Positions 39,261-48,246 of a stretch of DNA of 48,959 nucleotides are shown piece after piece. Position 1 is the stretch's first letter. Every line of letters starts with the position of its first letter. The stretch comes from Burkholderiales bacterium (GTDB lineage Bacteria; Pseudomonadota; Gammaproteobacteria; Burkholderiales; Burkholderiaceae_D): positions 1 to 48,959 of the forward strand of contig JACOUL010000012.1 of the NCBI GenBank assembly GCA_016177875.1. The letters are read 5' to 3'. The translations under genes were made by a program, and so were the position numbers. The notes below the pieces were generated by a model, which made no database searches, was not told the origin of the DNA, and saw only the letters and a list, made by a program, of their open reading frames with translations.

Positions 39261-39521
39261 GTGGAAAAGATAATTTATGTGCTTTGCGCGTTGACCGCCG
39301 CTCTTTGTGCGTGGCTGCTTTTGCGAACCTATCTGCGCAATAAGATTCGCTTGTTATTCTGGAGCGGCCTATGTTTTTCGGGTCTCGCTCTCAATAACGT
39401 CATTTTGCTATTGGATAAAACCGTGTTTTCGACAACGGCTGATCTTCTATTGTTGCGATCCAGTTCGGCGCTGATCGCCTTATTGCTGCTGTTGTTCGGC
39501 TTGATCTGGGAGGAGCAATGA
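39261..39521 (+). CDS. Small membrane protein (DUF5985-like)
   Basis: 86 aa from GTG 39261, which has AAGGGA (39249-39254) at good spacing; an ATG at 39243 has none. It has three predicted membrane helices: IIYVLCALTAALCAWLLL, LLFWSGLCFSGLALNNVILL and LLLLRSSSALIALLLLLFGL. The charged parts are short. The shape resembles the DUF5985 family often found beside signalling genes; no function is known. Its stop overlaps the start of a second protein of the same size and shape, which suggests a hetero-oligomer. Confidence 0.65.
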   Translation: MEKIIYVLCALTAALCAWLLLRTYLRNKIRLLFWSGLCFSGLALNNVILLLDKTVFSTTADLLLLRSSSALIALLLLLFGLIWEEQ

Positions 39522-39811
39522 TGCAAACGATTAATCTGGTTCTGGTGGGCGCGATTGCGCTCGCCTCGATGGTCATCGGTCTATTTTTTCTGCGCTTCTG
39601 GCGAGCGTCGAACGACCGGTTCTTCCTTTTCTTCGCCGCTTCGTTTCTTCTTGAAGGATGTAACCGGGTAGTGCTTGGCTTAAGAGGCGGGGAGAGTGAA
39701 GATGCCGCCATCCATTACCTTATCCGCCTGATCGCATACTGCCTGATATTGGTCGCCGTAATCGATAAAAATTGGGTGTATAACCGCGCCAAAATGAAAA
39801 ACGCCCGATGA
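39518..39811 (+). CDS. Small membrane protein (DUF5985-like), partner of the preceding gene
   Basis: 97 aa. ATG 39518 overlaps the previous stop (ATGATG; the next ATG at 39521 is also possible) and GGAGGAG lies just upstream inside the preceding gene. It has three membrane helices: LVLVGAIALASMVIGLFFL, then FFLFFAASFLLEGCNRVVLGL, then IRLIAYCLILVAVI, ending in a basic tail. The FLRFWRASNDRFF motif with the conserved Arg/Asp pair is typical of DUF5985 proteins. The stop codon lies inside the stem of the terminator that follows. Confidence 0.65.
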   Translation: MMQTINLVLVGAIALASMVIGLFFLRFWRASNDRFFLFFAASFLLEGCNRVVLGLRGGESEDAAIHYLIRLIAYCLILVAVIDKNWVYNRAKMKNAR

Positions 39812-39828
39812 TTTCATCGGGCGTTTTT
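39797..39828. terminator. Bidirectional rho-independent terminator
   Basis: A perfect 15-bp inverted repeat, AAAAACGCCCGATGA / TCATCGGGCGTTTTT, with a TT loop. The stem is GC-rich in the middle and flanked by A5 and T5, so it works on both strands. It closes the HAMP-kinase operon and the convergent NHL gene. The 5' arm contains the stop codon of the preceding small membrane protein. Confidence 0.93.
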
Positions 39829-39859
39829 GATTGACGAGCCTTGCCTGCCGATCAGGTTT

Positions 39860-41710
39860 TCAGGGCACGAACTTCTGCATCCGGTTCAGCAACAGATCGG
39901 CGCTATACACGTTGCCGCCCGCATCTATCGCTAAGCCCGCGGGCGAGAAGGAATTGCCTGCCTGGCCGCCGAAGTCGCTCCACTTGCTAATGAAGGTGCC
40001 GTTCAAGTCGAATTTCTGCATGCGGTTATTCGAGCTGTCGGACACATACACATTATTCCCGGATACGCGTATGCCGTTCGGGAAGAAGAACTCGCCATTG
40101 GCGGTGCCCCAATTCAGCAAGGGGTCCGTATTGGGATTGCCTTGGTTGGTGCCCCACTTGGCGACGAATACGCCGTTGTTCGTAAATTTTTGCACGCGGC
40201 TGTTGAGACGGTCGGCGACATACACATTGCCTTGGCTATCCACGGATACGTCATAGGGCTGGCGGAATTGGCCATCGCCGGTGCCGGCGCTGCCCCACTG
40301 AGTGACGTAAGCGCGCGCCGAATTGAATTTCTGGATGCGGTTGTTGCCGTAGTCGGCCACGAAGATATTGCCGTTGCTATCGACGGCGACGCCGGTCGGG
40401 GTCTTGAACATGCCGTTACCGATGCCGAACAAACCGAAACGCGCGATGAAATTGCCGGCGGCATCGAAGATTTGAACTCTGCTGTTGCCGGCTTCGGCGA
40501 CGTACACCTTGCCGCTGCTGTCGACGGCAAGGCCGCTTGGAATGTTCAATTGGCCGTTAAGCGCGCCGCTATTGGTATAGCCGCCGGCGCCGTTGTTCTT
40601 GCCCCACTTGAACAGATAGGTGCCGCTGGCATTGAAGGCCTGGATGCGATGATTAAAACGATCGGAAACGTAGACCGTTCCATTCGGCCCGACCACTGCG
40701 CCCAGCGGCTCGCTGAATTGGCCGCTCTGCGTGCGTAGCGTGCCTGCATAACCGGCTACCGTCGCGTTCTTGGTGCCGTTGTTGTATCGGATGATTTGAC
40801 TATTGCCGGTATCGGTCACCATGAAAGTGCCGTTCGCCAGCGGCAGCACGCCATTCGGATACGACGGTGCGGGGAAAGCGCCGGCACTGTACTGATAGGC
40901 CAAGGCGCTGTTGTACTTCTTGATTTTGTGATTATAGGTATCGGCGACATACACGTTATTGCTGGTGTCAACCGCTACGCCGCGCGGATGATAGAGCAGT
41001 GTGCCGCTGTCGCCCTCTGAACCCGTGGTGCCGATCTGCGTGATATAAGTACCGGCGGTCGTGAGCTTTTGAACACGTGCGTTGTAGGTATCGCAAACAA
41101 AGACATTGTCGTTGCCGTCGATGGCGATGCTTTGCGGCAGACGGAATTGTGCGGGGCCGGTGCCGTAGCCGCCGAACTGATAAAGATAGGTGCCGTTGCT
41201 ATCGAATACTTGAACGCGATGATTGTATTCATCGGTAATGAAATAACGGTTTTGGCTATCGATTGCGATTTCGCGCGGAAAACCGAATTGTCCGGGACCC
41301 GCACCCTGCGTTCCCCAGCTGGCGAGGTATTGCATGCTCGCATTAAATTTTTGGATGCGATAGTTGCCGGTATCGGACACTAAGATGTTGCCTTGCGTAT
41401 CTACCGCAATGCCGAACGGCAAATTGAACTGACCGGGGCCGGAACCCAAGCTGCCGTATGTGGCGAGCACAGTGCCGGTGCTGTTGAGCTTGACGACACG
41501 GCTGTTGCCCATGTCGGTGACATAAACATTGCCGCTCGCGTCCTTGGCCAAGGCGACCGGCGTATTGAAATACACGCTGCCGACCGGGTCGGTGATATTG
41601 CCCCATCCCAGGCTGTAGGTTTCCGCGTGGCCTACCGTACTCCAAGCCAAAGCAACAAAGGCGCTGAACAATAGGCCTAAAACACGCGTGGTCAATCGGT
41701 TTCTTACCAT
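39860..41710 (-). CDS. Secreted 12-repeat NHL beta-propeller protein
   Basis: 616 aa. ATG 41710 has TGGAGAA at good spacing. The signal peptide ends VGHA-ETYS (cleavage near residue 29). The mature chain is made almost wholly of NHL repeats of about 45-50 residues, each with a core like GNVYVTD-(x)3-NSRVVKLN. I count twelve (for example DMGNSRV, DTGNYRI, DEYNHRV, DTYNARV, DTYNHKI, DRFNHRI, DYGNNRI, DRLNSRV, DSSNNRM), which would suit two six-bladed propellers. NHL propellers bind proteins, sugars or nucleic acids; some are lyases, but no catalytic motif is evident. It stands alone, diverges from the giant GGDEF-EAL gene and shares an AT-rich regulatory region with it. Confidence 0.88.
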   Translation of the reverse strand: MVRNRLTTRVLGLLFSAFVALAWSTVGHAETYSLGWGNITDPVGSVYFNTPVALAKDASGNVYVTDMGNSRVVKLNSTGTVLATYGSLGSGPGQFNLPFGIAVDTQGNILVSDTGNYRIQKFNASMQYLASWGTQGAGPGQFGFPREIAIDSQNRYFITDEYNHRVQVFDSNGTYLYQFGGYGTGPAQFRLPQSIAIDGNDNVFVCDTYNARVQKLTTAGTYITQIGTTGSEGDSGTLLYHPRGVAVDTSNNVYVADTYNHKIKKYNSALAYQYSAGAFPAPSYPNGVLPLANGTFMVTDTGNSQIIRYNNGTKNATVAGYAGTLRTQSGQFSEPLGAVVGPNGTVYVSDRFNHRIQAFNASGTYLFKWGKNNGAGGYTNSGALNGQLNIPSGLAVDSSGKVYVAEAGNSRVQIFDAAGNFIARFGLFGIGNGMFKTPTGVAVDSNGNIFVADYGNNRIQKFNSARAYVTQWGSAGTGDGQFRQPYDVSVDSQGNVYVADRLNSRVQKFTNNGVFVAKWGTNQGNPNTDPLLNWGTANGEFFFPNGIRVSGNNVYVSDSSNNRMQKFDLNGTFISKWSDFGGQAGNSFSPAGLAIDAGGNVYSADLLLNRMQKFVP

Positions 41711-42034
41711 GACATTCTCCAGTAGATATTTTTATAAGCCGCGCAATGCGGATGAGGCGAAAAATTTATTGCCATAGTACAACGTAATTTTCCAAAATGT
41801 AACGTGCGAGATTGTTACATATTGAGAATTATCAAAGGCTTCAAAATTGCACATTTTTAGAGCACTTTAACTGCAAGTTCACTGTGAATTACAAGCAGTA
41901 AGTGCTTGAATTGCGACAGAAATTTAAGACTGGCAAATCGGCCAGGAAAATTAATTGACGAAGAGAATTTCGATGCCTATGATCAACAAATATCTTTCCC
42001 CAAAGACATAACAATAACCATTCGAGACAAGGCT
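41711..42034. other. AT-rich divergent intergenic region
   Basis: 324 bp between the NHL gene and the start chosen for the giant GGDEF-EAL gene. It is much richer in A/T than its surroundings. It contains two dyads (41797-41820 and 41822-41835) and should carry both promoters. An in-frame extension of the giant gene to TTG 41906 is open, but has unusual composition and no ribosome site. Confidence 0.6.
41797..41820. promoter_or_regulatory. Candidate operator: ATGTAAC-N10-GTTACAT dyad
   Basis: A perfect 7-bp inverted repeat with a 10-bp spacer, in the AT-rich region between two divergent genes, about 90 bp upstream of the NHL start codon. Immediately next to it is TTGAGAATTATCAA (41822-41835), an imperfect 14-bp palindrome. 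Both suit a dimeric regulator. No factor can be named from the sequence. Confidence 0.5.
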
Positions 42035-45000
42035 ATGAGCGAGGTATCCTGCGCCACCAGGCTGCCGCTTCTGACGTTTTTTCCAATAGCGGAGACAGCT
42101 GCGACGCGCTTAAAAGAGGCGCATAGCCGCCGGCCTTTCCTCGGCTGCGTCAATACGAATACGCTCGGCGTCAAGCAGTCGGCCTCCCAAATTGACACGC
42201 CGTCCTTACTTTCCAGCTCCATCGAGCAGCAGCACCTCGCTTATATCTCGCCGGAACAAACCGGGCGAATGAGCCGCAGCGTGGATTACCGCAGCGATTA
42301 CTATTCCTTAGGCATGGTGTATTACGAATTGCTCACCGGGGAGTTGCCGTTCTCATCGACGGATCCGATGGAGATCGTCCATAGCCATATTGCTCAGCAG
42401 CCGCGCTCGCTCACCGCAGTGGTTCCGGGGTTGCCCAAGGCGGTAAGCGATATCGTATTAAAGCTCTTGAGCAAAAATGCGGAAGACCGCTACCAAAGCA
42501 TCGAAGGTTTGCTCGCCGATCTACGTCACTGCGCACGGTCGCTCAAGGAAGAAGGCTCCGTCACCGAATTTCCGCTCGGCCGTTACGACTTGTTCGATCG
42601 TCTGCAGTTCACGCACAAGCTTTATGGCCGCGACAAGGAATTGCAAAGTTTGCTGCAGGCACTCGGCCGCGTGTCGCATGGCGGTAAAGAACTGGTGGTG
42701 GTTTCCGGTTACTCCGGGGTCGGCAAATCGACGCTGGTCAATGAGATCCATAACGTTGTCGTCGAAACGGGCGGCATTTACCTGTCCGGTAAATTCGATC
42801 AATACAAGCGCAATATTCCTTATGCGACGCTGGCGCAAGCCTTCCAAGGCTTCGTGCGTCAGATTTTGGGCGGCAGCGAAGCCGAAATGGAGCGATGGGG
42901 CGGAGCGATCCGTCAAGCCGTGGGCAACAACGCCCAGCTGTTGATCGACCTGATTCCGGAGCTGGAATTCGTTATCGGCAAACAATCGCAGGTAAGCGAG
43001 TTGAACCCCGGTGAAGCGGAGAATCGTTTCCTTTCCGTGTTTGCGAACTTCCTCGGCGTCTTCGGTAAAGCCGGACATCCGCTGGTATTGTTCTTGGATG
43101 ATCTGCAGTGGATGGATATGGGAAGCATGAAGCTTCTCGAACATCTGACGACGCACGCCAACGTGCATTACCTGCTGTTGATCGGCGCCTACCGCGACAA
43201 TGAAATGGAGCCCGCGCATTTGGTCACGCGCTGCCTTTCCGGTATTCGCCGGGAAGGCGGGGTCGTGCAGGATGTCCTGCTGGAGCCGCTCACGCTCGAC
43301 GATATGGCGACGATGGTCGCCGACACCTTGCGCTGCGAAAAAACGAGCGTAACGTCGCTGGTGCAAATGCTGCACGCTAAGACCGGCGGCAATCCCTTCT
43401 TCGCCGTGCAGTTCTTAACCACGCTGTATGAAGGCGGATTGCTCTCTTTCGATACGCAAAAGCGCGCTTGGCGTTGGGATATCGAACAAATTCGCAAGAA
43501 AGGCTTTACCGACAATGTGGTAGAGCTGATGCTGGCCAAGTTGCAGCGCTTGCCGACCTCGACGCTTGAACTGGTCAAGCGGCTCGCGTGCCTGAGCACG
43601 AGCGCATCGCTGGCCACCCTGGCCGAATTGATGCATGCCTCGCTGGATGCAACGCAAGAATGTTTGGACGACGCGGTACGGCTGGGAATCGTTTCACCGG
43701 TCGGCGACCGTGTCGGCTTTCCTCACGACCGCATTCAAGAAGCCGCCTATTCGCTGATTCCGGCCAAGGACCGCGGCGCCATGCATGTGCAGATCGGGCG
43801 GCTTTTGCAGTCGAAGATGACGCCGCAAGAAGTGGATGCCGCGGTTTTTGACCTCATCCACCAATTCAATTGCGGCATCGACTTGATCGCCGACCCGGAA
43901 GAAAAAGAGACGGTATGCCGCCTGAATTCGCTGGCGGCCAAAAAAGCACGAGCGTCCGCCGCGTACGCATCGGCATGCACCTATCTGCGCCATGCCATTG
44001 CGCTGTTGCCGCCGGAAGCGTGGCAAACGCGCTATGAAGAAACGTACGCGATGCATATCGAATGCGCCGAGTGCGAATTCGTGGTCGGCAATCATACGGA
44101 AGCCGATCCATTGCTCGACGCCATTCTGGCGAACGCGCGCACCAATCTCGATAAGGCGCAGGCCCTGCAGGTTCGGATCCGCATGTATTTCCTGGCGGGT
44201 CGCGGCCGGGACAGCCTGGAAGTGGGGCTCGACGCATTGCGCCTGTTCGGCATCAGTTTTCCCAAGAGCGATCAAGATCTCCTGATCCACGGCGAAGCGG
44301 TGAGGCAAGACTTGGTTCGCCGTCTGCAAGGCACGCGCGTCGCCGATTTGATCGATCTGCCGGTGGCGACCGACCAGGATGTGCGCATGGTGATCGTTCT
44401 GTTAGCGGAATTGCTCACGGTCGGATACAGCGCCCGGCCGGCGATCGCGCTTCCCATACTGGTCAAAGCGCTCAGCTTATCGCTTGAATACGGCAACATC
44501 GAAGATTCCTGCGTCATCTACAGCAACTATGGCTTGCTGCTGGCCGGCGTGTACGACGATATCGGCAACGGGTTCGCGTTTTCAGACATGTCCCTGCGCT
44601 TGAACGAGCGCTTTCAAGATGCCAAGCAGCGCGGCAGGCTGCTGTTCATCCACGGCTTCGCTTTCAATAGCGCCGAACAGACCTTGGCAAACTGCGCGCC
44701 GGTGCTGGAACAGGCTTTTGTCGCCTGCCGCGAAGCCGGCAATATCGGCTTTGCCGGCGCCAGCATCGACGCCTATATCTGGCTCACATGGGAATCCGGC
44801 AAGCCGCTCAAAGAAGTCATGCAAACCGCTGCGCCATACAAGGATTTTACGCGCCAGCACAATATCTTTAGTTCCAATTGCGGCATTCATGTCCTGGAGC
44901 TGTTCAAGGCAAGAATGGAGGGCACGCCCAACGAGGGGCGCGAAGCCGAAGTGCTTGCTCTGATCGGCAACGCCCGGAAATTCATGCTGGGCCACTATTA

Positions 45001-47869
45001 CATCATGCAGCAGGCGGCGCGCTACCTCAATATGCAGCATGACGCGGCGCTCAAATTCGGCCAGCTGGCGGCGGAGACGCCGTCGTCGCTGCGTGGACTG
45101 TCGTCGATGGTCACGCATCATTTTTATTATGCCTTGACGTTGGCGGCGCATTATTCCAAAGCTGACGCCGCACAACGCAAAGCAGTGCGCGAAACGCTCG
45201 ACGCACAACTGCATAGGCTGCGGCTCTGGGCTGAAATTTGCCCGCGCAACTATGACGACCGCTACGCATTGGCGCTGGCGGAATTGGCGCGCGTAGACGG
45301 CGCCGACATGGAGGCGCTGCGGCTGTACGAGAAAGCCATTGCCTGCGCGCGTGAAAACGGCTTCCTGCAGAACGAAGCGCTTGCCAATGAATTGCTGGGC
45401 CGCTTCTACTTCGAGCGCGGCGTCACCACCAGCGCCTACGCGCACTTGCGCATGGCGCGCGATTGCTATCAGCGTTGGGGCGCCAGCGGTAAGGTCGCCC
45501 AACTCGATGCGCTTTATCCGGACGGCCTGCAGACCGGCGCATGGCCGGTTACCGGCTCTACATTCTCCGGCGGGCGCGTTCAGGATTTGGACGTCATGGC
45601 CGTGGTCAAAGCCTCGCAAGCCGTGTCGGGAGAGATTGTTCTCGGCAAGTTGACCGAATCCTTATTGAAGACGGTCGTCGAGCACGCGGGCGCGCAACGC
45701 GGCCTATTGATATTGCCGATCGAAGGCACGTATCAAATCGCGGCCGAAGCCGTGGTCGACGGCGGCAAAACCACCGTGACGCTGTGCCATGCGCCGGTGA
45801 CGCCGGATGCCTTGCCCTTATCGGTCTTCCATTATGTCGTGCGCACCGGCGAGCGCGTGTTGTCCGACGACGCTACGCTGCCCGGGCCTTACTCCGGCGA
45901 TGCCTACACCAAGGAAGCCGGATTGAAATCGGTGTTGTGCTTGCCCTTGCTTAAGCAGGCAAAGCTGGTCGGCATCCTGCATTTAGAGAATCGCCTGACG
46001 GCCGGCGCGTTTACGCCCAGCCGCATCGCCATGCTGGAACTGTTGGCGTCGCAAGCGGTGATCTCTTTGGAAAACGCGACGCTCTATAGCGAATTGCAAG
46101 CGGAAAATGCAGGCCGCAAGCGTGTCGAAGAAGCGTTGCGCTTAAAGACCAACGAGCTGCAAGCGCATGCCTCGTTCATGAATGTCGTTATCGAGAATAT
46201 TCCGGTGGCGGTATTCGTCAAGGACGCGCGCGACGAATTTAGGTACACGCTGTGGAATAAGGCCGCCGAAGAAATCTTCCAGACCCCGAAAGAAGAGGTG
46301 ATCGGCAAGATCAATCACGACATGTATCCGCCCGACCAAGCCGACCGAGTGCTCGGCGACGATCAGCTGGTCGCGCGTGAAAAGCACGTCGTCGATATTC
46401 CGGAACAAACCGTTACCTTCAAAAACATGGGCACGCTGCTGCTGCATACGATCAAGGTGCCCTTGATCAATCCGGAAGACGGCGAGACCGATTATCTGCT
46501 GGGTATCAGCGAAAATATCACCGAGCGCAAGAAGACCGAATCCCTGATTTGGCAGCAAGCGAACTTCGATGCCTTGACCGGCTTGCCTAACCGCAGCCGT
46601 TTCCGCGAACAATTGAAGCAGGATATCGCGCACTGCAAACGCGACCAGTCCATGCTTGCGCTGATGTTCATCGACCTCGACCGCTTTAAAGAAGTCAACG
46701 ACACTTTAGGGCATGACAAAGGCGATGCCTTGCTGATCGAAGCCGCCGCGCGCATTCGCGCCTGCGTGCGCGAAACCGACACGGTAGGCCGGCAGGGCGG
46801 CGACGAATTCACCGTGATTTTGTCCAAGCTATTCGATGCCAACGTGGTCGGTACGATTGCGCAAAAAATCATCGACGCGCTTTCCGCGCCGTTCCAGCTC
46901 GGACAAGAGCAGGCGTTTATTTCCGCCAGTATCGGCATCACGATTTATCCGAACGACGCCACCGAAATCGAAGACTTGCTCAAGCATGCCGATCAAGCCT
47001 TGTACGTGGCCAAAGACAGCGGACGCAACCGGTTCGGCTACTTCACGCCGGCCTTGCAAGCCGCCGCCTTGCATCGCATGCGCTTGACCAATGATTTGCG
47101 CAACGCGATCGATCATAACGAACTGCACGTGTATTTCCAGCCTATCGTGTCCGTGGAAACCGGGCGCGTTCACAAGGCTGAAGCCTTGATCCGCTGGCAG
47201 CATCCGCAGCGCGGCATGGTGAGCCCGGCGGAGTTTATTCCGCTCGCCGAAGCAAGCGGCTTGATTATCGATATCGGCGAGTGGGTGTTCCGCGAATCGG
47301 CGCGCTGGGTGAAACGCTGGAGAAGCGAGCATAGCAACAGCTTCCAAGTGAGCGTCAACCAGTCGCCGTTGGAATTCCAGCGCCAGGGCGACCGCTACGA
47401 CCGCTGGATCGATTACCTTCACGAGCTCGAATTACCCGGCGACGCCATTGTGATGGAAATTACGGAAGGCTTGCTGCTCGATGCCAGTCAAGACATCACC
47501 AATAAGCTGCTCAAATTGCGCGATGCAGGCATCCAAGTTGCGCTGGACGACTTTGGTACCGGCTATTCTTCGCTCGCCTATTTGAAAAAATTCGACATCG
47601 ATTATTTGAAAATCGATCAAGCGTTCACCCGCAATCTGGCGCAGGGTTCGAGCGACATGGCCTTGTGCGAGGCGATTGTCGTCATGGCGCATAAGCTCGG
47701 CTTGAAAGTGATCGCCGAAGGCGTAGAGACCACTGAGCAGCACGATTTGCTGCGGTCGGCCGACTGCGACTACGATCAAGGTTATTTGTTTGCAAGGCCT
47801 ATGCCGGCAGAAGAATTTGATGCTTTTCTAAAATCGACGCGTGCTCAGACGCAAGACCGGGAGGGATAA
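42035..47869 (+). CDS. Giant STK-remnant/AAA-ATPase/GAF/PAS/GGDEF/EAL signalling protein
   Basis: 1944 aa from ATG 42035. TTG 41906 would add 43 residues of odd composition. Residues about 60-170 match only the late part of the Ser/Thr kinase fold seen in related proteins (LAYISPEQTGRMSRSVDYRSDYYSLG). The glycine loop, catalytic loop and Asp-Phe-Gly are absent. An AAA/STAND-type ATPase follows, with Walker A GYSGVGKST (about 224) and Walker B LVLFLDDLQWMD (about 350). Then come long helical repeats (about 550-1180), GAF (about 1190-1350), PAS (about 1370-1500), GGDEF with RQGGDEF and inhibitory RETD, and EAL with [22 protein letters not shown] and AEGVE. Relatives usually begin with a complete kinase and end in a histidine kinase. 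Here the output is c-di-GMP turnover. A PilZ gene follows by 3 bp. Confidence 0.88.
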   Translation: MSEVSCATRLPLLTFFPIAETAATRLKEAHSRRPFLGCVNTNTLGVKQSASQIDTPSLLSSSIEQQHLAYISPEQTGRMSRSVDYRSDYYSLGMVYYELLTGELPFSSTDPMEIVHSHIAQQPRSLTAVVPGLPKAVSDIVLKLLSKNAEDRYQSIEGLLADLRHCARSLKEEGSVTEFPLGRYDLFDRLQFTHKLYGRDKELQSLLQALGRVSHGGKELVVVSGYSGVGKSTLVNEIHNVVVETGGIYLSGKFDQYKRNIPYATLAQAFQGFVRQILGGSEAEMERWGGAIRQAVGNNAQLLIDLIPELEFVIGKQSQVSELNPGEAENRFLSVFANFLGVFGKAGHPLVLFLDDLQWMDMGSMKLLEHLTTHANVHYLLLIGAYRDNEMEPAHLVTRCLSGIRREGGVVQDVLLEPLTLDDMATMVADTLRCEKTSVTSLVQMLHAKTGGNPFFAVQFLTTLYEGGLLSFDTQKRAWRWDIEQIRKKGFTDNVVELMLAKLQRLPTSTLELVKRLACLSTSASLATLAELMHASLDATQECLDDAVRLGIVSPVGDRVGFPHDRIQEAAYSLIPAKDRGAMHVQIGRLLQSKMTPQEVDAAVFDLIHQFNCGIDLIADPEEKETVCRLNSLAAKKARASAAYASACTYLRHAIALLPPEAWQTRYEETYAMHIECAECEFVVGNHTEADPLLDAILANARTNLDKAQALQVRIRMYFLAGRGRDSLEVGLDALRLFGISFPKSDQDLLIHGEAVRQDLVRRLQGTRVADLIDLPVATDQDVRMVIVLLAELLTVGYSARPAIALPILVKALSLSLEYGNIEDSCVIYSNYGLLLAGVYDDIGNGFAFSDMSLRLNERFQDAKQRGRLLFIHGFAFNSAEQTLANCAPVLEQAFVACREAGNIGFAGASIDAYIWLTWESGKPLKEVMQTAAPYKDFTRQHNIFSSNCGIHVLELFKARMEGTPNEGREAEVLALIGNARKFMLGHYYIMQQAARYLNMQHDAALKFGQLAAETPSSLRGLSSMVTHHFYYALTLAAHYSKADAAQRKAVRETLDAQLHRLRLWAEICPRNYDDRYALALAELARVDGADMEALRLYEKAIACARENGFLQNEALANELLGRFYFERGVTTSAYAHLRMARDCYQRWGASGKVAQLDALYPDGLQTGAWPVTGSTFSGGRVQDLDVMAVVKASQAVSGEIVLGKLTESLLKTVVEHAGAQRGLLILPIEGTYQIAAEAVVDGGKTTVTLCHAPVTPDALPLSVFHYVVRTGERVLSDDATLPGPYSGDAYTKEAGLKSVLCLPLLKQAKLVGILHLENRLTAGAFTPSRIAMLELLASQAVISLENATLYSELQAENAGRKRVEEALRLKTNELQAHASFMNVVIENIPVAVFVKDARDEFRYTLWNKAAEEIFQTPKEEVIGKINHDMYPPDQADRVLGDDQLVAREKHVVDIPEQTVTFKNMGTLLLHTIKVPLINPEDGETDYLLGISENITERKKTESLIWQQANFDALTGLPNRSRFREQLKQDIAHCKRDQSMLALMFIDLDRFKEVNDTLGHDKGDALLIEAAARIRACVRETDTVGRQGGDEFTVILSKLFDANVVGTIAQKIIDALSAPFQLGQEQAFISASIGITIYPNDATEIEDLLKHADQALYVAKDSGRNRFGYFTPALQAAALHRMRLTNDLRNAIDHNELHVYFQPIVSVETGRVHKAEALIRWQHPQRGMVSPAEFIPLAEASGLIIDIGEWVFRESARWVKRWRSEHSNSFQVSVNQSPLEFQRQGDRYDRWIDYLHELELPGDAIVMEITEGLLLDASQDITNKLLKLRDAGIQVALDDFGTGYSSLAYLKKFDIDYLKIDQAFTRNLAQGSSDMALCEAIVVMAHKLGLKVIAEGVETTEQHDLLRSADCDYDQGYLFARPMPAEEFDAFLKSTRAQTQDREG

Positions 47870-47872
47870 CAA

Positions 47873-48214
47873 TTGGATGATCGCAGACAATTCCCTCGCA
47901 TCCCCTTTACCGACTTCGTGATGGTGCAAATGGCCGATAAGCCGGAGGCGATCCTCGGCCGTTCCGCGGATCTTTCCGCACGGGGCATCAGCCTGCAATG
48001 CGAACTTCCGCTATGGCCCGGACAACGCTGTCTCGTCGAATTTAAACTGCCGATAAAAAAGCGCCTGGAAAAATTCACCCTTGAGTGCGAAGCGTGGCAT
48101 TGCGGCCATGCCGAGGATGGCTCGTCGTATCGGATCGGCATGTTATTCGTCGAAGAACACGCTCAAAAAAAGTTTCGGATAATCGAGCAATACATTCAAT
48201 CCATTCCCGCCTGA
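47873..48214 (+). CDS. PilZ-domain c-di-GMP receptor
   Basis: 113 aa from TTG 47873, with GGAGGG (47860-47865) just upstream and only 3 bp after the stop of the giant GGDEF-EAL gene. The c-di-GMP binding motifs are present: RRQFPR (RxxxR) at residues 4-9 and DLSARGISL (D/NxSxxG) at about 33-41. The rest is a single PilZ barrel with a C-terminal helix and no YcgR-N or other domain. It may be the local effector for the c-di-GMP made or degraded by its neighbour. It also precedes fliS, so motility is one possible target; this is inference. Confidence 0.9.
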   Translation: MDDRRQFPRIPFTDFVMVQMADKPEAILGRSADLSARGISLQCELPLWPGQRCLVEFKLPIKKRLEKFTLECEAWHCGHAEDGSSYRIGMLFVEEHAQKKFRIIEQYIQSIPA

Positions 48215-48246
48215 TTTATTGTCTTTTTTGCAGGAATTTTCCAGCC

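Noticed and set aside
48048..48055. A second GCCGATAA, inside the PilZ gene
   Set aside because: No TAAA at the required 15-nt distance and it is within coding sequence, so it is not a sigma-28 promoter.
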